Source: Mytilus trossulus
Lineage: Eukaryota; Mollusca; Bivalvia; Mytilida; Mytilidae
Direction: 5' to 3'
Length of the DNA: 64,000 nt
NCBI RefSeq assembly: GCF_036588685.1
Contig: NW_026963295.1
Span: 4,030,001 to 4,094,000, forward strand
The position numbers and the translations under genes were made by a program. Below, piece after piece: positions 30,785 through 41,500 of this stretch (position 1 is its first letter; each line of letters starts with the position of its first letter). The notes below the pieces were generated by a model. The model was given only the letters and a program-made list of their open reading frames with translations. It was not told the origin of the DNA and searched no databases.

Positions 30785-31090
30785 CACAAAACCAGGACAT
30801 TGGAGCACAGTACCAGGACCGTTTTTCTTATCACCAGGACAGCGTCAGGACAATTCCGTTTAACGAACTTGTACGACTTTTGCAATATAAAATTGTTGTA
30901 ATATACTTTGCATAGTACTTATGACGCATCAGAGAAAAATTAAGCAACAAAACAGTCGTTTTATTGCCGTTCTGGTACAATGTAAACAAACCCACCAGCA
31001 CAGAATCAGGACCCACCAGCACCTGACAGGACCAAATCACCAGCACAGTACGTTCTCTCGCAGGACAACCATACCCACCGTGTTTTATGT
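30785..31090 (-). repeat. Reversed copy of the 'gtgctggtgggtcctg' element
   Basis: 'cccaccagcac', 'caccagcacag' and 'ctctcgcaggacaaccatac' followed by 'ccaccgtgt' are the complement of the 27.58-28.03 kb copy. The internal part differs in length. Confidence 0.75.
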
Positions 31091-31231
31091 AAGATTCGGA
31101 CGGAATGTCAGGTTGCCTAAATTTGTGGAACCTGTCCAAAATGTGATAAAATTTCATTCATGATCATTATGTGTAAAACATATTTGTCTAATTCTTCCCT
31201 GATTTATCATTTTTTTTACCTGTTCATTATT

Positions 31232-32400
31232 AAGTCTTTCCACTTTTCTGTGGAAAGACTTATTGTTTTTCTTCTGATTATTATTAATTTTTTTTCCGCC
31301 AAATTTTATTCTTGCGATAAATGTTTGTTTCGCAATATGTCGCTTAGATATTTCTCATATGGTATCGTATAAATAATGCGCTTTTAAATTTCACCCTGCT
31401 AAGGCGAACCATTTTCTTTGTTAGAGTTATCTTCCTATTCACTGTTTATCATCTGTGTGCATCTCCTTCGTAACAAAAAAAGATAGCGACAAAATTCTTT
31501 TTACAAATTGTTCGTTACATCCTAAGTAATTTTTGGCGTATTTGGATCGAAGCGATTCGATGAAATTTTATAGGAGTTATCTATCTTTACGGAATAAATT
31601 TGTCGGTATGTTTTTTTTAACTCCTAAACCGTTAACCGTATAACCCTGGAATGTTTTTAATTGAGTCCCCTAGGTCCTTACTTAGAAAATGAGGTCAAGG
31701 TCAAAGGTCAAGGTCAAGTTCTCAATTGTGACTTTTGCTTGTTTTTGCATTTTCTCTGACACTTTGAGAGATACATATTAAAGAACAAGTGCAAAATGTC
31801 AGCTTTATTGTATTGAAGATATGCTACATTTAGTCTTATACAATTAAATGGCATCTTATAGGAGTTGATGCCCCTGAAATGTCTTGATATGAGGTTATTT
31901 GATAATAACTTCAATTAAGTTCATTATAAAGACATTTGACCTTATACAAAAGGTTACGTGACAAATGACCTTGAAAAATGGCTACCGGAAGTGACCTTGG
32001 GAAAACCGGAAGTAGCTTTTTTTGCAATTTTTTCACATAAAAGTACTCAGAATCCATATATTTTGTCATAAAGATACATGAACAGATAACTGAAGACTAA
32101 AAATGACTTCCAACAAACCGGAAGTGGCCAATTATCTCCCATTCTACATTCAAAAGTATATATAAACTATATATTTTTGGAATCAGTGTGAAAGAAGCTA
32201 TCATATGAGACCGGATGTGACATTCATTTCACCGGAAGTAGCATATTATCTCCCTTATATCACTGAAAAAGATAATCAAACCATTATTTATCGCATCAGT
32301 ATGAAGAAACTACCTTCTTATTCAAATTTCTTTGGTGTGGAAAGACTTTCAATTGTTCTCTGAACAATTGGTTTTTAATTTTTATTATATCAGTTCTTTT
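31232..32400. repeat. Mollusc dispersed repeat with hairpin ends
   Basis: The left end holds a perfect 12-bp hairpin aagtctttccac/gtggaaagactt (31232-31261). 'gtggaaagacttt' recurs at about 32337, followed by the hairpin caattgtt-ctct-gaacaattg. The interior has repeated 'accggaagtg' and 'gaccttg' words and 'aaggtcaaggtcaag'. I recognise it as an abundant mollusc repeat of uncertain class. No ORF. Confidence 0.55.
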
Positions 32401-32423
32401 TTGGTCGAAATTTGATTACTAGT

Positions 32424-32504
32424 ATGACGTCAAATTTTCTTGTTTTCCACTGAAATTCCTATTGTGACGTCATGAAAAAAGGGCGACCATACCTAATGAC
32501 GTCA
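32424..32504. promoter_or_regulatory. Three perfect CRE palindromes (TGACGTCA)
   Basis: TGACGTCA occurs at 32424-32431, 32465-32472 and 32497-32504. The full palindrome is the consensus CREB/ATF site. No gene lies next to it, so function is uncertain. Confidence 0.35.
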
Positions 32505-32582
32505 CATAGTAAGAACACATTTAAGCAGATCGATCGAAAAGAAGGATTACGTTTGTCTGAATGTCGTCCACAAAGTATTAGA

Positions 32583-32735
32583 GAAACAGATTCCACCACC
32601 AAACCTCGTGCAATACGATATATATCCACTCTCGACAGTTAAATTTCAAATTTTTAAAACGTGTTTTAAAATTTAGAATTTAACTGTCTCGAGTAGATAA
32701 ATATTGTATCACACTCGATGCAGTGGAAGAATCAA
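32583..32735. mobile_element. Imperfect inverted repeat (about 150 bp)
   Basis: Inner arms 'ctcgacagttaaatttcaaattttt' type and its complement 'aaaatttagaatttaactgtctcgag' surround 'aaaacgtgttttaaa'. Weaker pairing extends outward to 'gattccacc' and 'ggaagaatc'. MITE-like. Confidence 0.6.
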
Positions 32736-34070
32736 TATATGAGAATACAGGAAGTTGAAGAGCGACGGATAAGCATGCAAAAATAAAGAGACAACTATTC
32801 ACCCGAGAACAACGTGTATGTAAGCAACTATATATCAACTATATGCCACCGTCCGTGCTTTTGTATTAAACAAAACCTATGAACAAAACCTATGAACAAA
32901 ACCCATACCATATAGTCAAGGCAGTTGATATTTGTCCGGCCAATACAATGCGCATGTCTGTGTGCGTGAAATATTATCTTTAGCAGCACCAGAGGGTTGC
33001 AAATTACATATAGGGACAACTAAAAAGCAAGGTTTTGCAATCTTAAATTGTAAGGCCACCATCTTGTTACTGGTAATTGAAATTGTTGTTTTCTTCATAT
33101 ATAGTCCAATGTGGACAATGTATAATGTATAAACAAATTCATATATAGTCCATATTTATTTCTTTATCAATGGCTTCACATTGTAAGAAGAAGGAAGACA
33201 TTATTTGTAAAACAAACTTGGGTCGTGATTGACTCGTGCATTCTAAGTTAACGTAATGATTTGGTCTAGTTGAAAAAGGTATAAAATTATTATAGATATG
33301 AGAAGATGAGACAACTCTCCATCCAAGTCACAAGTTGTAAAAGTAAACCATTATTAAAAGCACGGTCTTCAGCAGGTAGCCTTGGCTCACACCGAACAGC
33401 AAGCTATAAAGGGTCCCCAAAAATGACTAGTATTAAACCATTCAAACGGGAAAACCAACGGTCTAATCAGTATGAAAAACGAAAATTTATCACAAATATT
33501 GATATCGCCGTTTTCAGCCATGATCTCAAAGTTGAAAATCAGTGATAGGATTACAAGAGACCCCCTGGTGCTGCTGAAGATAATATTACACACACTTCCG
33601 TACGCAAATAAATTGACATGCGCATGGCAATGGTCCCAGCACTATTCGTCCGGTTAGCCGAATTGACCAAATTTTAACTATGTTGTTACGGCTTTTCTCA
33701 TTGTTGAAGTCCGTACGGTGACCTATTGTTGTTAATATCGGTGTCATTTGGTTTCTCGTGGAGAGGAGTCTCATTCCACATCTTTCTGTCACCTCTGCGA
33801 CTAAAACGACTTAAGACATAAAAAACGAGACAGCCATCCTATACATGATTGCGTCTTCGATGGCGGCGTCCACATATATTCACTCTGTGGTTAATTTTTT
33901 TGATATTGTTACCAAACTTGGATAGAAGCTGTAAAAATATTTCTTCATTTCCGTATATTGCTTATAAATGGACTTATAGTTTTCTTCCAGTTAACATAAC
34001 AGTCTGCAGGTAAAGATTTTAAAACATCTATTGGATTCACAAAACATCCTGGATTTTTACCACACTTGGA
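32736..34070. other. Intergenic DNA with dispersed repeat fragments
   Basis: Includes an R4-type repeat at about 33665-33800 ('gaagtccgtacggtgacctattgttg', 'ctcgtggagaggagtctcattccacatc') and a T-rich stretch. No supported exon. Confidence 0.5.
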
Positions 34071-34074
34071 CATA

Positions 34075-34274
34075 TTGTAAACCAAATTATTTTCGCGACT
34101 TTCGCGAGTAAAAAAATAACGCGAATTTAAATCGTCGCGAATATGTAAAGACAGGATATTTCCTTTTTAAACTTCATCAAGTCAATCAGAAAATCGCGAA
34201 ATTAAATAGCCGCGAAGTTGTCATGAAAGGGTAAAACGCGAAAAAAAGTATCCGCGAAAATAATTGGTTTACAG
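34075..34274. mobile_element. 200-bp MITE with TA target duplication
   Basis: Terminal inverted repeats ttgtaaaccaa(a)ttattttcgcg and cgcgaaaataattggtttacag flank an interior rich in 'tcgcga' and 'cgcgaa' words. TA lies on both sides (34073-34074 and 34275-34276), as left by Tc1/mariner-type transposases. No ORF. Confidence 0.8.
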
Positions 34275-34289
34275 TAATCAAAAGACAAT

Positions 34290-36354
34290 AACAATCAAAA
34301 CCAAGGAGTAGACAAAGACTCACAAAAACCAAAGGAAATTTACATCAACAGTTATAAATAATAATTAAGAAACAACACGAACTCCACTAAAAACTGGGAG
34401 TGAAATAATGTGCTCCGGAAGGGTACGCATTTCCCGCACCGTATACGGCACCCGTCGTGTTATTTCTTTGTTCAGTCCGGTAATGATGGAAGGTTATTAT
34501 GACTGGGGAAGAATATCAGATATGATTTCTGATACACTTTTGTCATAATGGCCAACTTAGCAACTTTCAGAAAGCAGTATTCCTCGTTCAACAAAATCAG
34601 CGTACTTTGAGCTAGCTCTAGAGTAACGTATCAATTGAGACACATATACTCCATATGCTGGTGCCGCTGGGATGTTGCTACACAGAAATGGAAAATTGAC
34701 TATAGGAAAATTAAAATCATCGCGTTTGTCATAAATTTTGGTATTCAACCTACCATCAGTAGTCATTTCGAGGAAAAAAAGGTCTAAATATTAAGCAGAT
34801 TTATCTGTGTCGGTAGTATCTTTAATTTCAAGTTCACTTGGATATATTAAATGTAAGTGATCACTGAATCTACCATTATAAAGAAACAGTACATCATCAA
34901 TATACCGAAAGGAGAAATTAAAAGACTTGGCTAAATCTGCAAGTAGAGGAGCGCAGTTGGTACCAATTGGGATTACAATAGTCTGTTGGAAGACCAAACC
35001 TCCAAATTTTACAAATATGTTGTCAATTAAAAAGTCCAGCATGGCAGTGATATCCTCGTCGGTATATTTGTTCCTTGACTCTGTATAATTTTTCACAAAA
35101 CTAGATATTTAAAACGTCTAGTGCCCTTTTTGCTAAAGAAACATAATCTGACGAGTTCTTTCAGTCGAGCTTTAAGTTTAGTATGTGGAATAGTGGTATA
35201 AAGAGTTGAAAAATCAAAGCTTTAATGTTGGTACAATGTTTTAATGATTGAGATTGTAAATTCACCAATAAATCTTTTGAATTTTTCAGTATCCACATCT
35301 GATTAACACCACTTCTTGAATAAGCCTCTTTGGAATATTTCTAAAGTCCTTCTTTGACTGCAGTGAGTATGGCAGTAAAAACTTTAGAAAGGGGTTTAGT
35401 GGAACACTTGGAAGAACCTGCAATATACCTTTCCTTATAAGGATTCTTGTGAAGCTTAAGAATCCAATATAAGGATGGAAGATTGTGGTCTTCATCCTTT
35501 GGATTAACACCAAAGGAGATTAGAACCGATTTGTGGTTTTCCAGGATCTCCTGCTTCGTAAGCGTACTTAGTGTATATGTAGGATTTCTAAGTGTATTAT
35601 TTATCCCCAGTTTCTTAATCAGGCAGTTAATGGAGGGTTTCTTGCAAACAAAAACAATATTGTTTGAGGCTTTGTCAGCTGGAACGACAACATATTTGTC
35701 ATGGAGGCAAGATAACTCTTCTATGACCTGAGGGTCTTTAAAGACGGAAGGAGCTTTGGTGCTCATTGACCCTTTAAGCTTACTTACTCTTATCTGAATC
35801 AATGACCTCACTGATTTTACCCACTCCGAAAGAGTGTCAACCTCAACTTTTTCCCTTTTTGCCCAGTCTTTTGCATAACCCTCAACAGAATCCATTAGTA
35901 GTTTGAAGTTCTGCTTCCAATTGATTGGGTGTGGCTCTCTGTATTTCGAACCCTTCAACAAAAGTTGTCTGAACTTGTAGTTATTAACAATGTTTAGGTC
36001 TCCAGAAATTACATGGCCAGCAGGATTATACACGAAATGGGAATGTGAACAGGCACAATCAGGTGTTTTAGTTTTGAAGTCATCAATATTTAGATCCTGC
36101 AACACTTTTTTGTGATTAAATTTTTTAGATGCTACAGGGTTGGTGTAGGAATACGATACTATAGGAGAAGATTGATCCTTAAAGTAAGAAGGAATGTTGC
36201 TTTTTACTCTTTTATGGTAAAGAATATTACTTATATATATAGCATCAATACCCTTGTTTGTGAACTTCAAGTTGAAGAATGAACGTTTTTGTAGTTCCTC
36301 CGAATGTTCAAAAACGGGTCTGAATAATCTATGGTTAGCAATATCCATCACCAT
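34290..36354 (-). pseudogene. Penelope-like reverse transcriptase element, copy 3
   Basis: The best preserved of the three copies. A 337-residue frame from ATG 36354 to 35341 carries the family N-terminus, 'CACSHSHFVYNPAGHVISGD', 'VVVPADKASNNIVFVCK' and 'LPSLYWILKLHKNPYKERYI'. It then breaks. A later frame (35096-34791) has 'FGGLVFQQTIVIPIGTNCAP' and the catalytic 'FRYIDDVLFLYN'. Another (34766-34557) has 'YDKRDDFNFPIVNFPFL' and 'APAYGVYVSQLIRYSRASS'. Between 'LLADL' and 'SFNF' a segment present in copy 1 is deleted. The 3' part at 34.29-34.38 kb (reading 'gagtctttgtctactccttgg' on minus) matches a block located 5' of copy 1. Non-functional as it stands. Confidence 0.78.
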
Positions 36355-36589
36355 GATATGTTTATAGATTTCCTTACTTTTTTAGCTCTTTCGCCACACT
36401 TATGCAAATTTTCCATAAAGGTTAAACTGAATAAAACGGTGTTTTTAGGGGCAAACAATTTTTATATTTAACTTATATTGGCCGTTTCATTCATTTGAAG
36501 ACATTGTCTTACTGATCGTTATTGTTCGTTTAGTGCATATTCAGAACTACAACATCTAAAAAATGTGATAAGAATATTAACCCTGCGTT

Positions 36590-36865
36590 GTACTAGACCG
36601 ACACAGTGAGCCGTATTTGATGTACGTTTTGGTTCACAAGGTAGTAATTCGCAAGACGAAAAGTCGCCTTACCCGGACACATTATTCTTATTACGAGCCG
36701 ACCAGTCTTTACACTTACTCATGAATGCCGCGTGCTTAGTATTGTAACAACAAATACTATTTGAACGTCTTTGTTTTTTATTCGATCGGGTTTCAAACCT
36801 ACGACCTCTCGCACACGACGAGAACACGCTCTCACGAGACCACCAAGGGGGTCGATTGTATAGAA
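36590..36865 (-). repeat. tRNA-derived SINE-like element
   Basis: On the minus strand 'tggtggtctcgtgagagcg' resembles an A box and 'ggtttgaaacccgatcg' a B box (GGTTCGANNCC type), spaced as in a tRNA-like head. A unique-looking body follows, ending near 'aatattcttatcac'. The coiled-coil reading frame reads into this element beyond its splice donor, which inflates that frame. It is too divergent to be a working tRNA gene. Confidence 0.6.
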
Positions 36866-36907
36866 TATCATATATATTTTCTATTATTAAATTATCAAAA
36901 ATCTTAC

Positions 36908-37595
36908 CCCTATGTTCAGTCATAATATCCTTCCATGCCATCATCTCGTGGTACTGGTTTTCACTTTTAGTTTTTATCATATCAAATTCTTCTCGAAGAC
37001 CTTTTGAAAAGTCTGCGAATTGTGATTTCAAGTCACTTACAAACTCTGCATATTTCTTTTCATAAACAGATTTTGTAGTCTGAAGATCTCTAACATATTC
37101 CGAAAACATAGATAACTTCAAGTTTGCTAGCTGTTGGTCTACATTGTCGAAAGAACTTTGAACTTCCTTTTCAAACATATATTTACTGTTGTTTAATTGT
37201 AATGAGTAATTTTGAATTTGTAAGATCAATCCATCCTGTTTTTGTTCTATGCCTGTGATAATGTTATGCATTTGTTTATTATATATAGTCTTTGTCTCAT
37301 TCAGATTCCTTTCATAATGACTCAACATCGACGTCTGCAACAGGTCTTGCTTTGAATCGACAACGTCTTCGATTTTGTGACTAAATGTATAGTTAATGCT
37401 GTCGTCGATATATTCCTTTAGTTGTTGGTTCATCGATGATACGTCTAAATCAGCAATCAACGGAGCCTTTAAGTTGTTGGACAAAAGCGGCATTCGAACT
37501 TCCAGACAGTTCTTCACTGAACATGATGGTCTAGCAGCTATAATATGTTGTATGGCAAACAAAATTGACAAGATATGGACTATTATAGAATACAT
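36908..37595 (-). CDS. Putative secreted coiled-coil protein, first exon only
   Basis: From ATG at 37595 the frame encodes a signal peptide (MYSIIVHILSILFAIQHIIAA, cleaved before RPSC) and a Cys pair (CSVKNC). About 190 residues follow that are rich in Gln, Lys, Glu, Ser and hydrophobic heptads, i.e. likely coiled coil. I end the exon at 36908, before a GTAAGATTT donor, because beyond it the frame enters a SINE-like repeat. The donor is conserved in the duplicate at 27.2 kb. In bivalves a signal peptide plus coiled coil often precedes a C1q or fibrinogen-type domain, but no such exon is visible, so product and completeness are unknown. Lack of damage suggests it may still be used. Confidence 0.6.
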
Positions 37596-37639
37596 ACTGT
37601 TTCACTGTATACAATAGACTCAAGTGAAATTTTATTCCA

Positions 37640-38460
37640 ACAGTTTAAGATAATTGCGATGATTCGTTATAGGGTGAAATGTGCATGAAAAAGTTTTGAG
37701 ATTGTACCTATTATATGAGTAAAACATTATTAAAAAACAGTCATTATTCAAAGCTTTGGTAATGGTGCGATACATTAAGGGGAAAGTATGGCTGCACAAT
37801 TGATATGTTTAATTTGGAATATACAAACATTCCCGTCGTGATTAATGAGAGAAAATCTTTGAAAACAAGATTTGGCAAGAATCATTGAACATCAATTCAC
37901 TTAATTGCAAAACAAGTTAAGAATTCCAAACGTCTTTAAATACGTATTTTAGTTATAAGTAATACTAAATTATTTTTAAACAGAAAACATGAGGAAGGAT
38001 AATTATTTGTTTCGTTCAAAATGTAATAAATTAACAATTTAGATTTGCTAAAACTCTTTTACTTCAAAATCCAGAATATGTTTCGTTATTTATTTAACAC
38101 TAATAAATTGGATAACTTATAACAAGTGGCGCAATTCTCCACTATTTGAAAACACAACTGTGAGGAATGATAATTATTCGTTGCTTACAATGTGCAATAT
38201 ATCAAACGTATACATCAATAACAAGTTCTTCAAGATATTTTGCTTAAACAACATGAACAAGGAAAAAGAAAGAAGAAATCATTTTTGATTCGAGCATCAC
38301 TAATGAGTCTATTGCAGACGAAACGCGTATATTTCAAATTTCAATCCTGGTATCTATGATGAGTTTATGTATACACCAAAAATATCAGACCTATATTAAT
38401 AGCAATATTATCTTAGTCCTACTGACCAAATTTATCACAACATCTAGCCTATTTGTTGAC
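37640..38460. other. Intergenic DNA upstream of lectin A
   Basis: AT-rich. A dispersed repeat fragment lies at about 38290-38400 ('agacgaaacgcgtatattt', 'atttcaatcctggtatctatgatgag'). No exon is supported. The last 70 bp before the lectin ATG weakly match the same position before lectin B ('cctactgaccaa'). Confidence 0.5.
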
Positions 38461-38527
38461 TTATTTCATGTCAATCATTAAGGTCGGTGTTATCATTGTG
38501 AGATAAGGAAGTGTGAATGGAAAGACA

Positions 38528-38579
38528 ATGTTTACTTTAATTAAAGCTCCTTTGATTGCACTATTTCTGGTAAATTATG
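38528..38579 (+). CDS. Lectin A exon 1 (signal peptide)
   Basis: From the ATG at 38528 to the donor 'tatg|gtaaga'; it ends with one base of a Gly/Ala split codon. Confidence 0.88.
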
Positions 38580-41500
38580 GTAAGATGTTATTTTTTATAC
38601 TGCCATTTTTTTCTCGCATATTCGGTTTTTACAGCAGCAATTTCAATGGATGAATTTGTCAATACAGACATGTATCGTCGATAAATCTTTAAACTCCGTC
38701 GATATCTTTGGTAAAATATTGAGACAGCTTAAATAGATACTTAAAGTGAGGTGTTTATCTTCAGTGAAAATGTTTGATGTATATATCGTCATGAATACGC
38801 ATGAAATGGTTGGCACTTGACGTTAACATGGTTAAGTAAGAGACTGTTGAAAAATCAATGTATATATATACAAACATAAGCCAAAGATTTACAAACACTG
38901 AAGGAGGTGTTTTATATCTATATTTTTGCCCGACGATTGGCTCTCTCCACCCCAAGATTTAACTATTCCATAAGAATTATGAAGTAACTACATTTATTCT
39001 GCATTTTTATTTAGAATTAACTGTTGATGTATTTGACTAATCAACTAAAGAGCAGTTATATTGATATTTTTCTACTGAATGTGTGTGTCTTCGACAGAAG
39101 AGGACAACTAGAAGTTATAAGCAAACAATACTATCAACTGGCAGTAATAGGCGAACAACACTCTAAAAAGAAATTATAAGCAAATAACAACTATTAACTA
39201 AAAGTAAAAAGCAAACAACATTATCAACTAAAAGTTATAGGCAAACAACATCATCAATCGGCAGTTATAGGCAAATAACACTATCATCTAAAAAGTATAA
39301 GCAAACAACATAATGAACTGGCAGTGATAGGCAAACGACACTATCAAATTAAAGTCATAAGCAATAACAACTATTAACTAAAAGTCATAAGCAAGCAACA
39401 CAACCAACTGGCAGTTATAGGAAAGCAACACAACCAACTGGCAGTTATAGGAAAGCAACACAACCAACTGGCAGTTATAGGAAAGCAACACAACCAACTG
39501 GCAGTTATAGGAAAGCAACACAACCAACTGGCAGTTATAGGAAAGCAACACAACCAACTGGCAGTTATAGGAAAGCAACACAACCAACTGGCAGTTATAG
39601 GAAAGCAATACAACCAACTGGCAGTTATAGGAAAGCAACGCAACCAACTGGCAGTTATAGGAAAGCAACACAATCAACTGGCAGTTATAGGAAAGCAACA
39701 CAATCAACTGGCAGTTATCGGAAAACAACAACATCAACTGGCAGTTATAGGAAAACAACACCATCAACTGGCAGTTATCGGAAAACAACAACATCAACTG
39801 GCAGTTATAGGAAAGCAACACAATCAACTGGCAGTTATAGGAATGCAACACAATCAAATGGCAGTTATAGGAAAGCAACACAATCAACTGGCAGTTATCG
39901 GAAAACAACAACATCAACTGGCAGTTATAGGAAAACAACACCATCAACTGGCAGTTATAGGAAAACAACACCATCAACTGGCAGTTATAGGAAAATAACA
40001 CCATCAACTGGCTGTTATCGGAAAATAACACCATCAACTGGCAGTTATAGGAAAGCAACACCATCAATTGGCAGTTATCGGAAAACAACAACATCAACTG
40101 GCAGTTATAGGAAAACAACACCATCAACTGGCAGTTATAGGAAAATAACACCATCAATTGTCAGTTATAGGAAAACAACAACATCAACTGGCAGTTATAG
40201 GAAAATAACACCATCAACTGGCAGTTATAGGAAAATAACACCATCAACTGGCAGTTATCGGAAAATAACACCATCAACTGGCAATAATAGGAAAACAACA
40301 ACATCAACTGGCAGTTATAGGAAAACAACACAATCAACTGGCAGTTATAGGAAAACAACAACATCAACTGGCAGTTATAGGAAAACAACACCATCAACTG
40401 GCAGTTATAGGAAAATAACACCATCAACTGGCAGTTATAGGAAAATAACACCGTCAAGTAGTATTTTAAGCAAACAACACTCTCAATTTAAATGTACTGA
40501 CAAACAACACTCTAAGTGAAAATTTAAAGGTACTGACAAACAACACTCTCAAATAGAAATTATAGTTATATTCTCCCTCACTACGTTCGTCCGAATATAA
40601 AGTAATTAATATTCTATGGCCTTAACAAAGAACAAACGACATAAAGTAGGTTTGCTACTCGCTATAACCTTTAATTCTATATAATACAACAATGTATGTA
40701 CCACATACAAACATAATAACAATAATATCATAATTCCAATTACAAATTCACATTAAATCAACCGTGAATACACGTGTCTACTTTAGGCTATATCGAGAGT
40801 CGATGGTCAGAAAGATGACCGCACGGGTTTTAAGTGCGGACAAATGGTCACATGTCATGAATATTCATGAACTACTTACGTACGACGAACTAAATTTTAT
40901 GTAAACAACACTAGGAACTTGAATGTATAAACATGCAACACTTATTTCATTAATTGTTCCATTATTGCTTTCGTCAGTTTGTTAATATATTTTTAGCATA
41001 TTGTCTATGTCCAAATGGTTACCTGAAACATGACGAGTCTTGTTACAAAATGATAAGAACATTTGCGACATGGGCTGAAGCAACCGTGAGTAACGAATAT
41101 ATGAGTAACAAATATATGAGTAACTAAAATCTAATTTAAGCTGTAGAAACACCATATTCCATGTATAATTAGAGTGATAGAAGTTCAATTGATTTTTTTT
41201 ACTAAGTTTGGAAAACAAGATGGACACACTTTTTTGCATTAACTTTTTTTAATAAAATGTTTATTTGATCAAGTGATAAGTAAACTTCTCTTTAAATTTA
41301 AATGCCGTTTGAGATCACGTACATCAACGTTTAATTAATGACAAGCGTAATATAATTGAGCGACTTACACTTTCAATACCCTAGAATTTATCATGTTTGT
41401 TTAAATTATAATAGATATATTGCCGAGCAATGGGATCAGAACTGGCGAATTTAGAGACAGCGGTAGAGGATCATTTCGTACATGGAATGTTACAAAACCT

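Noticed and set aside
36780-36862. A tRNA gene on the minus strand
   Set aside because: A- and B-box-like words are present, but no cloverleaf with a plausible anticodon and acceptor stem can be drawn; a SINE head fits better.
39374-40457. Long minus-strand frames (259, 98 and 99 residues) of 10-residue repeats over the minisatellite
   Set aside because: The 30-bp unit is divisible by three and lacks stops, so frames stay open by arithmetic. There is no start context, signal, or conservation, and the array lies in a lectin intron on the other strand.
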